In this document: piece by piece, positions 1 to 7,818 of the stretch
Layout of the letters: every line of letters starts with the position of its first letter
Position numbering within the stretch: position 1 is the first letter of the stretch
Assembly: GCA_018780415.1 (NCBI GenBank)
Contig: JADMJQ010000259.1
Coordinates: 640-42,869 of the forward strand
Direction: 5' to 3'
DNA length: 42,230 bases
Source: Roseateles sp.
Lineage (GTDB): Bacteria > Pseudomonadota > Gammaproteobacteria > Burkholderiales > Burkholderiaceae_C
The notes under the pieces: generated by a model
What the model was told of the DNA's origin: nothing
What the model saw: only the letters and a program-made list of their open reading frames with translations
Databases searched by the model: none
Made by a program: the position numbers and the translations under genes

Positions 1-826
1 CTGCTGACATTGACGCCACCGGCGTTCAGGCTCAGCGCCGTGCCGCTGGCGGTGACGTCGCCGGCCACGCTGCTCAGGCTGGCCGAGCCGCTGGCGGTCA
101 AGGCGGCGGTCAAACCGTTGGCATCCGCCAACGTGATCGCCGCGCTGCTGGCCGTGACCGTGCCGCTGAAATCATTGCCAGTTTCGGCCAGCACGACAGT
201 CTGTCCGGCTGCGCTGATGGTGGTGGTGGTGCCGACGGTCAGCGCGGTAGCAGCCGTCTGACCGACCGCGCCGGTGGCGGTGATGCTGGCGCTATTGCTG
301 ATGCCGGTCGCACCGAAGCTCAGCGTGGTCGAGTTGACGCTGAGCGAGCCGATCGAGGCGCCCGAGATCGTGGTCGCGCCGCCGCTGGTGCTCAGCAGGC
401 CGCCGACATTGGCGGCATTGCTGACCGCCGCCGCGCCGCTGCTGGTCAAGGTCGCGGCGCCGGTGATGGCGCCGGTGTTGCCGGCCGCGCCCGCCGCCAT
501 GATGCTCAACGTGCCGCCGACGCTGGCGCTATTGCTGGCTGCAGCGGACGCCGTCAGCGTGCTGTTGTTCGTTGTCGCCACCGCGCTGCTGACATTGACG
601 CCACCGGCGTTCAGGCTCAGCGCCGTGCCGCTGGCGGTGATGTCGCCGGCCACGCTGCTCAGAACGGCCGCACCGCTGGCGGTCAAGGCCGCGCTGAGGT
701 TGTTGGCATCGGTCAAGCTGATCGCCGCGCCGCTGGCGGTGACCGCGCCGCCGAAGTCGTTGCTGTTGTTGTCCAGCGTGACGGTCTGGCCGGCCGCGCT
801 GATGGTGGTCGTGCCGGTGACGCTGA
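1..826 (-). repeat. Tandem adhesin repeat, 585-nt spacing
   Basis: Bases 1-77 and 586-661 are nearly identical (one C/T change across most of the stretch), and similarity continues more loosely for about 235 nt (1-240 against 586-826). The 585-nt offset equals 195 codons, so the repeat keeps frame within the TpsA gene. Further copies may lie beyond the left edge. Confidence 0.7.
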
Positions 827-2900
827 GCACGCCGCTCTGGCTGATCGCGCCGCCGCTGCTGAGGTTCAGATTGCCGCTGACCGCCGTGGCGCCCAGGCTG
901 GTTGTGCCGGTGCTGCTGCCGGTCAAGCCGACGGCCGCGCCGCTGATGGCGAGGTTGCCGCTGGCCGTCAAGCTGTAGTCGCGCCCGGCGGTCAGCGTCG
1001 CCGTCAAGGCGTTGCTGTCCACATAAGTGACGGCGCCGCTGCCGGCGGCCACGCCCAGGGTCGCGACGTTGTTGCCGGCGTTGGTGAGGCTGAAAGTGCC
1101 TGCGCCCCGCAGCTGCAGATCGGCAGCTGTGAGCGCCGCTGCGCTCATGCTGACGCCGTCCCTGGCCTGCAAGACCACAGTGCCGCCGGGCAGGTTGATC
1201 GCCGCGCCAATGCTGATGGTGCCGGCCTGCGTGCCGGCATTGGCGATGGTGGCGACGCTGCCCGCCGTGCCGGCGCCGGCGTAGACGCCCAGGTTCAAGA
1301 CACCGGCACCGGCGCCGAGCTTGGCGATGGTGTTGCTGATCACCACATTGCGATGGGCGATCAGGTTCAGGCTGCCGCTGGCGGCCGCCAGGGTCGGATT
1401 GATGTCGGCCGCGACCGTGATGTCGCCGAAGGCGCCCGGCGCCGAACCGGTGCCGCTGGTTTGCACCGTGACGGTGGAGCCCGCGACCAGCGCGGCGTTG
1501 ATGGACGCGGCATTGATGGTGGCGTTGACGGTGCCGCCGTTGTCGGAGAAGGTATTGGCCGGCGACTCGACAAAGTTGGCACCAGCTCCGGCGATGGTGA
1601 TGTCATTCGGATCCAGCAGCCACTGACCGCCCTGACCCTTGGCGGCGCTGACGTCGACGCGCGCGTCCAGCCCCAGCGTGCCCTTGCTGGAGGTCTCGAT
1701 GCTGCCGCCGTTGCCGCCGGTCGATCCGCCGCGTGCGCTCAAAACACCGCCCACGACCGTAGACCGATCCGACCAGACCACGATGGTGCCGCCGTCACCG
1801 CGCTCGGTCGCGTCGGCGCTAAGGCTGGCCTGCGTGCCAATGCGGGTGTCGGTGGCGCGTCGTTCGTCGCCGCCGCCCTGCCAGTTGCCACCTACCAGGA
1901 TGGAGCCACCACCGCCGGCGCCGCCGGCGTCGATCTGCGCCGCGCCGAACAGGCCGACCCGTTGGCCCAGCACGCGCACCTCGCCGCCGCGCTCGCCCGA
2001 GGCCTGGCCGCTGACGTCGATCTTGCCGGTGACCAGGGTGTCGCCGCTGTTGCCGCTACTACCGCCGTCGATGAAGACCTGGCCCCGGAGCGAGCCCAGG
2101 CTGCGCGCCTGCACGATGCCGTCCATATTCAACACCGTGTCGGCCAGGCCGGCGCGGGCCGCCGCGCGCAGATCGACGGTGCCGCCGTCGGCCTTGATGC
2201 TGCCCAGCACCTTGAGCTTGGTCTGCAGCTGTTCGTCGTTGCGCGGATTGAAGAAGACCAGGCCGTCGCCGTCGATATCGATCTGCACCGCATTGACCGC
2301 CGCCGCCGCCACCCGCCGCGCCTCGATCTGGCCGTTCAGACTGACTTGCGGGCCGGCGAACACCACGGTGCCGCCGGGCGCGTGAATCTGGCCGTCAACG
2401 ATGATCTCGGCGCCCCCATCGGCACCCCCAACCAGGTTGTAGCCGCCCTGCTCGTTCAGCTTGGGCGCGATGGCCAAGGTGGTAGCGACCAAACCACCGA
2501 CATCGACGACCGCATCACGGCCAAACACGATGCCGCGCGGGTTGCTGAGGAAAACCCGGCCATTGGCGGCTATGCGGCCGAGGATCTGGCTGGCGTCGCC
2601 GCCGCTGACCCGGTTGACCAGCACCGAGCTGCTGCTGGGTTGAGTGATGCGCAGCGACTCACTCGTGCCGATGGAGAAACTGCGCCAATCGATGCTGGCC
2701 TTGTCGCTGCTTTGCTGGATCAGCATCTGGCCGGCGCCGGGCGTGTTGATGGTGGCCGCGCCGGCGACGACCTGGCCGCCCTGCGGCAGGGCCTGCGCCA
2801 GCGGGGCGGCGCCGGTGGCCAGCAGCGCCGCGATGCACACCGGCGTCATGCGCAGGCAGTCGGCGGCAGGACGATGGGCGGTTTTGATGTGTGCGGACAT
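1..2900 (-). CDS. Filamentous-haemagglutinin-like TpsA exoprotein, 3' end outside window
   Basis: Reading the minus strand from the ATG at 2898-2900, the frame stays open for 966 codons to the window edge, so the C-terminus is missing. Residues 1-37 form a signal peptide (basic start, hydrophobic core, AQA cleavage site). Residues about 40-160 match the TPS/haemagglutination-activity domain, with the sequence ANGRVFLSNPRGIVFG at about 112-127, the place of the usual NPNGI motif. WLLDPNDITI, common in large adhesins of this type, is at about 425. The rest is Gly/Ala/Ser/Thr-rich and repetitive, typical of a beta-helix. The gene follows a TpsB transporter by 55 nt, so the pair is almost certainly one operon, with this protein exported through the partner to the cell surface. 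Whether it ends in an adhesin or a contact-dependent toxin domain cannot be seen. Only a weak purine-rich ribosome binding site precedes the start. Confidence 0.88.
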   Translation of the reverse strand, partial: MSAHIKTAHRPAADCLRMTPVCIAALLATGAAPLAQALPQGGQVVAGAATINTPGAGQMLIQQSSDKASIDWRSFSIGTSESLRITQPSSSSVLVNRVSGGDASQILGRIAANGRVFLSNPRGIVFGRDAVVDVGGLVATTLAIAPKLNEQGGYNLVGGADGGAEIIVDGQIHAPGGTVVFAGPQVSLNGQIEARRVAAAAVNAVQIDIDGDGLVFFNPRNDEQLQTKLKVLGSIKADGGTVDLRAAARAGLADTVLNMDGIVQARSLGSLRGQVFIDGGSSGNSGDTLVTGKIDVSGQASGERGGEVRVLGQRVGLFGAAQIDAGGAGGGGSILVGGNWQGGGDERRATDTRIGTQASLSADATERGDGGTIVVWSDRSTVVGGVLSARGGSTGGNGGSIETSSKGTLGLDARVDVSAAKGQGGQWLLDPNDITIAGAGANFVESPANTFSDNGGTVNATINAASINAALVAGSTVTVQTSGTGSAPGAFGDITVAADINPTLAAASGSLNLIAHRNVVISNTIAKLGAGAGVLNLGVYAGAGTAGSVATIANAGTQAGTISIGAAINLPGGTVVLQARDGVSMSAAALTAADLQLRGAGTFSLTNAGNNVATLGVAAGSGAVTYVDSNALTATLTAGRDYSLTASGNLAISGAAVGLTGSSTGTTSLGATAVSGNLNLSSGGAISQSGVLSVTGTTTISAAGQTVTLDNNSNDFGGAVTASGAAISLTDANNLSAALTASGAAVLSSVAGDITASGTALSLNAGGVNVSSAVATTNNSTLTASAAASNSASVGGTLSIMAAGAAGNTGAITGAATLTSSGAAAVSNAANVGGLLSTSGGATTISGASIGSLSVNSTTLSFGATGISNSASITATGAVGQTAATALTVGTTTTISAAGQTVVLAETGNDFSGTVTASSAAITLADANGLTAALTASGSASLSSVAGDVTASGTALSLNAGGVNVS

Positions 2901-2955
2901 GGGGAACTCTCGGCGACTATTGTGCGGCGGACTGCGGCGGGCTGCGGCTGTGAGA

Positions 2956-4671
2956 CTAGAAGTAGGCGCTGAACTGCGCGTAGACGCGCGGGTCCCGCAC
3001 CACCGTGTCGCCCTTGGGTTCGCCCTTGATCGGCGAGGCAATGCTGATGCGCAAGGCGTACTGGCCGGCGCGCACCCAGGCCAGGCCGATGCCGGCGCCC
3101 GAGTAGCGGGCGCTATTGCTTTGCTCGGCGGCGCCGGCCCGGTTGGCCGGATCGCGGCGGAACTGGATATGGCCGAAATCGGCAAACAGGGCCAGCACCG
3201 CTTCTTGCGCGATCTGGCCGCTGAAGAACGAGGTCAGCGGCGCGCGCAGCTCGGCCGTGGCAATCACGCCGGAGTCGCCGGTGCCCTCGCCGTTGGCAAA
3301 CGCGCGCACACCGTCCGGCCCGCCGAGGCGGAACTGCTCGGTGGTGTCGAGATTGTTGAAGCTGTACTGGCCGCGCAGGCTCAGATAGGCGAGCAGGCGG
3401 CCGGTCACCAGGTTCTGCAGCCGCGACAGCGACAGCGTCAGCTTGGTGTAGTCGGGCGCGTCGCTCAAGCCCGAAGGCGGGCCGTCGGCATAGCTGACCC
3501 GGCCGGCGGAGACGCCGATGTCATAGCTGTTGACGCCGCCGGTGAGCAGGCTGTCGCGGGTGTCGCCGTTGGCGGCCACGGTCAGGCTGCGCACGTTCTT
3601 CTTGGTCGACGAGGCCGAGGCCTCCTCGCGGTCGTCGTAATGCTTCTCGTCATACGAGAGCAGCGTGAACAGATTCAGATTGCGGGAGCGCACGGCCGGA
3701 TAGAGGCCGAAGATATTGGCGTTCAAGGCGGTGCCGTGGCGGCCGATCGGGAATTCTTCCTTGTCCAACTCGTAGCTGACCGCCGAGACCGCGCCGCCGG
3801 CACGCAGGCCGCTGCCGCCCAGCGGCGAGCTGTAGCCGGCCAGCACAAATTGCATGCCGCCGGTCAGCGAGCTGAGCGCGCTGAGCGAGGCGCTATCGCC
3901 CATGCCGAACGGGCTGCCGATGGTGGCCTGCGCGCCCATGCGGGCCAAACCGATGAAGCGCGAGCCGTTGACGTCGACGTCGACCTTGTAGGCCATGCGG
4001 CTTTCGCGCTTGGGCCGCACGACCAGATTGGCGGTGCCCGGCATCGAGCCCGGCTCGATCTCGAAGCTGGCGAAGATGCCGCGCAAATCGTTGATCAGGA
4101 ACACCACCCGCTCGACCTGGCTGACCGTCAGGATGGAGCCCGGCTGCAGCTGGGCCAGATAGGCTTCGACGACCGCGCGGTCAACGATTTGATCGTCGTC
4201 CCACACCAGGCGCACCCGGTCCAGGCGCCCCTCCAGCACCGCCAGCTGGATCACCCCGTCGACCGGCGCCTGTTCGGGGATGTAGGCATAGCCTAGATAA
4301 AAGCCCATCTGGCTTTGCATAAAACGCGTGACCGCGTCCTTGGCATTGACCAAATCCTCCCAGGTCTTGCCCTTGCCCACATAGGGCGCGGTCAGGCCCG
4401 CCAGGGCTTCCTTCAGACGCGGTGCGGCGTCGTCGGGCACCGCGAAGCCGGTCACGTCAATGAGAATTTCGTCTTCCGGCTTTTGCAACTCGCGCAGCGG
4501 CGCCCTTTGTGGCAGCAGGGCCGGGTCGGAGATTGGGCGCTGAGGTGCCGGCGCCAGGTCAGCAGCGCGCGGAACGATGACGGGTGTTGCAACGGCCTGC
4601 GCCCTGACCAAGCCCGGGCTGAGCGCTTCGAGCAAGGCCAACAAAACTGCTGTGCGTGCACTGTTTTTCAC
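2956..4671 (-). CDS. TpsB/FhaC/ShlB-family outer-membrane transporter
   Basis: This 571-aa protein is the two-partner secretion pore that exports the adjacent TpsA protein. A GTG start at 4669-4671, preceded by AGGGA, gives a clean signal peptide (residues 1-26, ending VRAQA). An upstream ATG at 4746 would add a basic 25-residue extension in front of this peptide and is less likely. After a Pro/Ala linker come POTRA regions (about 60-210, starting near DEILIDVTGF) and then a beta-barrel. LGGPDGVRAFANGEG, towards the C-terminus, corresponds to the VRG(Y/F) loop-6 motif of the Omp85/TpsB superfamily, here with Ala for the usual Gly. The final residues are SAYF, ending in the aromatic expected of an outer-membrane barrel. 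It is first in an operon with the TpsA gene. Confidence 0.9.
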   Translation of the reverse strand: MKNSARTAVLLALLEALSPGLVRAQAVATPVIVPRAADLAPAPQRPISDPALLPQRAPLRELQKPEDEILIDVTGFAVPDDAAPRLKEALAGLTAPYVGKGKTWEDLVNAKDAVTRFMQSQMGFYLGYAYIPEQAPVDGVIQLAVLEGRLDRVRLVWDDDQIVDRAVVEAYLAQLQPGSILTVSQVERVVFLINDLRGIFASFEIEPGSMPGTANLVVRPKRESRMAYKVDVDVNGSRFIGLARMGAQATIGSPFGMGDSASLSALSSLTGGMQFVLAGYSSPLGGSGLRAGGAVSAVSYELDKEEFPIGRHGTALNANIFGLYPAVRSRNLNLFTLLSYDEKHYDDREEASASSTKKNVRSLTVAANGDTRDSLLTGGVNSYDIGVSAGRVSYADGPPSGLSDAPDYTKLTLSLSRLQNLVTGRLLAYLSLRGQYSFNNLDTTEQFRLGGPDGVRAFANGEGTGDSGVIATAELRAPLTSFFSGQIAQEAVLALFADFGHIQFRRDPANRAGAAEQSNSARYSGAGIGLAWVRAGQYALRISIASPIKGEPKGDTVVRDPRVYAQFSAYF

Positions 4672-5021
4672 AAATTCCCTAACGACTTGCCGTTGTATTT
4701 TTTGGCCTGGGCCTTGGCGGCGCAATGCCTTGTGCATCGCTCGCATAGACCAATCTTGGGCTTGGCAGCTTGCTGACCAAAAACCGCCCGGTCTTGTAGC
4801 ACATCTACTTGATGGCCGAATGCTCGCCGGACATATTCACATGCGCCGCGCAGCTCACCTTTGCTCGCATTCACCGAGTGCTTTTGAGCAAAGCAAGGTG
4901 CGAGAATCTGGCCTGAGTTTTGGTCAGTTCAGCCCGCTCTAGTCGCTGTCACGACCACGCGCTGATGTCTTTGTAACCACCGATGCCAACTCTGCCGTCG
5001 GACCTTCTAGGATGAACCACC
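4672..5021. promoter_or_regulatory. Divergent intergenic region with an imperfect inverted repeat
   Basis: This 350-nt gap separates the divergent tpsB and OmpA-domain genes and must hold both promoters. I see no convincing -35/-10 pair. It does contain an inverted repeat, CACCT-TTGCTC at 4856-4866 against GAGCAAA-AGGTG at 4886-4900, with a 7-bp perfect inner arm and a 3-4 nt bulge. That could be an operator or a hairpin. Confidence 0.3.
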
Positions 5022-5615
5022 ATGTCCAAGCATTGCTCAAGTTTCAGGCTTTCAAATGCGGCTCTGCGGCTGAGCCTGAGTTCAGTATTGTTTTGCGCCG
5101 CGTTCGGCACACAGGCTCAATCCGCCAGCCCCGCGCCGGCAGCCGCAGCGACGGCAGCGCCGCTGCAAGATCTGGGCAGCAAGGTGCCGGACGCGAGCTC
5201 GCTCAAGGAAGGGCTGTTCCCAGAAGACATGTGTGAGGAGCTGATCAAGAGCGGCTTCAAATGCATGGGCTTCAAGCCCGCCACCACCTTTTCGCTCAGC
5301 GCGGTCGCCTTCGCGCTGGGCTCGGCAAGCTTGCCCGAGTCGCTGAAACAGCAGCTTGATGTGTTTGCCGATGTCTTGAAAGGCAGGCAGGGTTCGGCCA
5401 AGAAGATCCGCATCGTCGGCCATGCCGACAGCAGCGGTGAACAGGCGGCCAATTTGGCGCTGTCGCAGCGCCGTGCCGAAGAAGTAAAACGTTACTTGGT
5501 CAACAAGGGTGTGGATGGCGGCATGCTGGAAGTGTCCGGTGTGGGCGCCAAGGATTTGCTCAAGCCAGACGCACCGACCGCCGCTGAAAACCGGCGCGTG
5601 ACCGTGGGCCGCTGA
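5022..5615 (+). CDS. OmpA-family peptidoglycan-associated periplasmic protein
   Basis: The 197-aa protein has an N-terminal signal peptide (about residues 1-33, ending FGTQAQ), an Ala/Pro linker, and a C-terminal OmpA-like domain (about 90-196). The domain shows the classic GHADSSGE, LSQRRAEEVKRYL and ENRRVTV motifs that bind the meso-diaminopimelate of peptidoglycan. The only Cys in the signal region is not in a lipobox, so it is probably not a lipoprotein. The ATG at 5022 has an AGGA nine bases upstream. It is convergent with the Cys-rich gene that ends at 5622. A link to the T6SS is possible but not shown. Confidence 0.85.
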   Translation: MSKHCSSFRLSNAALRLSLSSVLFCAAFGTQAQSASPAPAAAATAAPLQDLGSKVPDASSLKEGLFPEDMCEELIKSGFKCMGFKPATTFSLSAVAFALGSASLPESLKQQLDVFADVLKGRQGSAKKIRIVGHADSSGEQAANLALSQRRAEEVKRYLVNKGVDGGMLEVSGVGAKDLLKPDAPTAAENRRVTVGR

Positions 5616-5621
5616 ACCGCT

Positions 5622-6614
5622 TCAGAGAGCCGGTTTTGAACCCAGCAAGGCCGCGACCGCAAATCGCTTGACCCCGCCCTCCTCGCTCATCACGGCCGCC
5701 GCCTTGATGGCGTTGTCCGGCCCTACGCTGGGGAGTTGCCAGTTGTCCCGGCTGCGGCGCAGCAGCAACACGGTTTGCGGTGGTGCGGCCGCATGCCTCT
5801 GAGCATGCTGCAGGCGGGCCAAGGCTTCACAGGCGTAGTTGTTGCAGATATCGCTGCGCATCTCGCGGCTTAGGCTGCAGCCCTGCGGCCCGTGATTGAT
5901 GCAAGAACCGGTCTGTGACTTGGCCGGCAGCATCGCCATATAGGCCTCGATCAGCGCACCCGCTGACGCCAGGTCAGGCTGCGCAGCCAGCACCCGGCGC
6001 ATGGTGGCGGCCGACAGATAAGCCCGCTCACCGCCGCGTGTACAGCAACCGCCACCGCAGAACGCGCAGAGCCGGCCAGGCAGGCTGGATTCACTGGGCT
6101 TGGTGAGTGGCGCAACATTGGTCGCCGCCACCGGCTCAGGTCCCGGCCCGGGTCCGCTTAAGGCCTCAGCGATGATCTTGGCGAGGTGGTCCCGATAGGC
6201 GTGGCGGCGTTGCTGGGTCAGTTTACGGGCGTGCGGCGGGCCCGAAGGCAGCAGCAAGGACAATGATGAATCCTGGTTCGCCCGCTTCAGCTTGAGGCGC
6301 AATGCCGCCCAGGCCGCCGCATTCTCCTGTGCTTCGACCCTTATTTTCTCCCGCATCAACTCGGCCCGGGCCAAGCGCCACTGAGTCTGACTCGCTTCGA
6401 TTTGCAGATAGTGTTTGAAACCGGCCTCGCTCATCTCACCACGCCGGCTGACGATCATGCGGCAAGCCACTGTTTCGCAGGCGGGGTACGCGTTTCCAGA
6501 CTGCTGAGCGTCGGCCAGTTGGCGCGCCAACAAGCGCCCACCACAAACCACGCAGCACGCTGGCGGCTGCTTGCGGATCAGCTGGGGCACACCCTCATGC
6601 ATGATCAGGCCCAT
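5622..6614 (-). CDS. Cys-rich protein with YkgJ-like metal-binding domain
   Basis: The 330-aa protein (ATG at 6614; an in-frame TTG at 6623 would add three residues) starts 19 nt after the previous gene stops, so the two are probably co-transcribed. It has two Cys clusters. The N-terminal one (CCVVC at about 20-24, then CETVAC at about 46-51) resembles a small zinc-binding knuckle. The C-terminal one (CAFCGGGCC at about 183-191, Cys 238, GCSL at about 245, and CNNYAC at about 257-262) has the spacing of the YkgJ family, a putative Zn/Fe-chelating domain (CxxCGxCC...GxC...R..C..Y.C). The middle is charged and helical. No function is established. It sits at the distal end of the T6SS operon, so it may be cargo or simply a neighbour. 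Confidence 0.65.
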   Translation of the reverse strand: MGLIMHEGVPQLIRKQPPACCVVCGGRLLARQLADAQQSGNAYPACETVACRMIVSRRGEMSEAGFKHYLQIEASQTQWRLARAELMREKIRVEAQENAAAWAALRLKLKRANQDSSLSLLLPSGPPHARKLTQQRRHAYRDHLAKIIAEALSGPGPGPEPVAATNVAPLTKPSESSLPGRLCAFCGGGCCTRGGERAYLSAATMRRVLAAQPDLASAGALIEAYMAMLPAKSQTGSCINHGPQGCSLSREMRSDICNNYACEALARLQHAQRHAAAPPQTVLLLRRSRDNWQLPSVGPDNAIKAAAVMSEEGGVKRFAVAALLGSKPAL

Positions 6615-6633
6615 CTTCTGCAATGCTTGGCGA

Positions 6634-7524
6634 TCAAGCTGGTGTCGGCAGCGCTGCCATGCTGGTGTGCAACTCTTGATAGGTTCTCAGCTGGTCAACA
6701 AAAGCCGTCGTCGCAGCCGCCTGTACGGCCGGCAAATTGGATACCTCTTTCCAAGACCGCACCGTCAGATCCAGCATCTCGTGATACATCACGAAACGCT
6801 CGATTCGATAGGTGATGTATTGCAGGTCCTTGCCCAGATCCAGGTATTTGACCGCCAGCGCATCCGATTCCTGCTTCAGCGCCTTCACATCGGCGGCCTT
6901 TTTCTCGACGTCCTTGGGCAAGGTCGGCCTTTTGACATTCACCTCGAGAATGCGTCTGTGCAGGGCAATGCGCGCGGTGTCGATCGCCTTGACCTTTTTG
7001 TCATAGGCGTCCTTGGCTTCCTTGTTCTTGGGGCCCATGTGATTCATATTGCTGATGCCTTCGTCGCCAAACCAGCCCAGCCAGCGCACCAGTTTCTTCT
7101 CGTCGCGTTCAATACAGGTATCTTTGTCGCCGCGCTTGCGGTGATCCTGCCAATACTCCCAGATTTCTTTATTGACCTTGTGGTGCTCGTTTTTGTTATA
7201 GCCCCAGTAAGCCACCGCGCCGATGGTGATGACGGCCGGCAGTGCATAAAGAGAAGCTGCGGCGGCCACCGACATACCGGCCATGGTCGCGGCCGTCGCG
7301 GCACCGGGCAGCGCCATCGCGCCGGTCACCAAACCCGCACCGCCGCTGACCTGGCCGGCCGTATTGACGCCGGTGTCGCTGAGGTTGCCGGAACGCAGCC
7401 GGGTTTTTGCCCATGAATACCAGCTGCTGGTGTGCTCGCCGCGGCAATTGATATAGCTGGTTTTGAGGTGCGCATCCCAATTGCTTTCTGGGTTCTTTAG
7501 CTCCTTCAGTTTCGACATGCTCAT
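6634..7524 (-). CDS. Protein with Gly/Ala-rich membrane segment and coiled coil, unknown function
   Basis: I place the start at the ATG at 7522-7524, which has an AGGA nine bases upstream, giving 296 aa; the frame is open further upstream without an RBS. Residues about 62-108 form a long Gly/Ala-rich hydrophobic stretch, long enough for two membrane helices, ending in AVAYWGY. The rest is highly charged, with a predicted coiled coil at about 185-265 and a short C-terminal tail. I do not recognise the family. Position downstream of clpV and the nitrilase-like gene suggests T6SS cargo: either a membrane-active effector or an immunity/partner protein for the upstream gene. Those roles are inference only. 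Confidence 0.65.
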   Translation of the reverse strand: MSMSKLKELKNPESNWDAHLKTSYINCRGEHTSSWYSWAKTRLRSGNLSDTGVNTAGQVSGGAGLVTGAMALPGAATAATMAGMSVAAAASLYALPAVITIGAVAYWGYNKNEHHKVNKEIWEYWQDHRKRGDKDTCIERDEKKLVRWLGWFGDEGISNMNHMGPKNKEAKDAYDKKVKAIDTARIALHRRILEVNVKRPTLPKDVEKKAADVKALKQESDALAVKYLDLGKDLQYITYRIERFVMYHEMLDLTVRSWKEVSNLPAVQAAATTAFVDQLRTYQELHTSMAALPTPA

Positions 7525-7818
7525 AGCATCTGGTCCTGTAAAATAGTCAGCTGTGCTGGTATTTGAAATTAGAATAAATAACTCAACTGAGGTTCGCGGT
7601 TCAACCCTGGGCGGGCCGCGTCGATTGGCAAAGGCAGCTATTACTTCCAGTTGATAGCGCCAGCCTCCGATATCTGCGGGCGCTATCAAGGGAAGCGCAG
7701 TTCAGTTGAAATATGATGGTCTCGGGCTGACTATTTCTGGCCAAGCCTTACCCCGCTGGAATGCGCTACACGCTGCTTTGTCGGCAGCACGCCCCGAAAG
7801 AGGGTGAATCAATTTCCA
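7525..7818. other. AT-richer intergenic spacer
   Basis: These 294 nt separate two minus-strand genes. The part next to 7524 is AT-rich (around 7545-7590) and could hold a promoter for the membrane-segment gene, but I see no good consensus. No open frame with a ribosome binding site is evident. Confidence 0.3.

Noticed and set aside
1353-4296. Long plus-strand open frames over the TPS genes
   Set aside because: They are antisense to the recognised TpsA and TpsB and encode Arg/Asp/Gln-rich sequence with no domain.
5022-5615. OmpA-domain protein as the missing TssJ
   Set aside because: No lipobox Cys and a full OmpA domain rather than a transthyretin-like TssJ fold.
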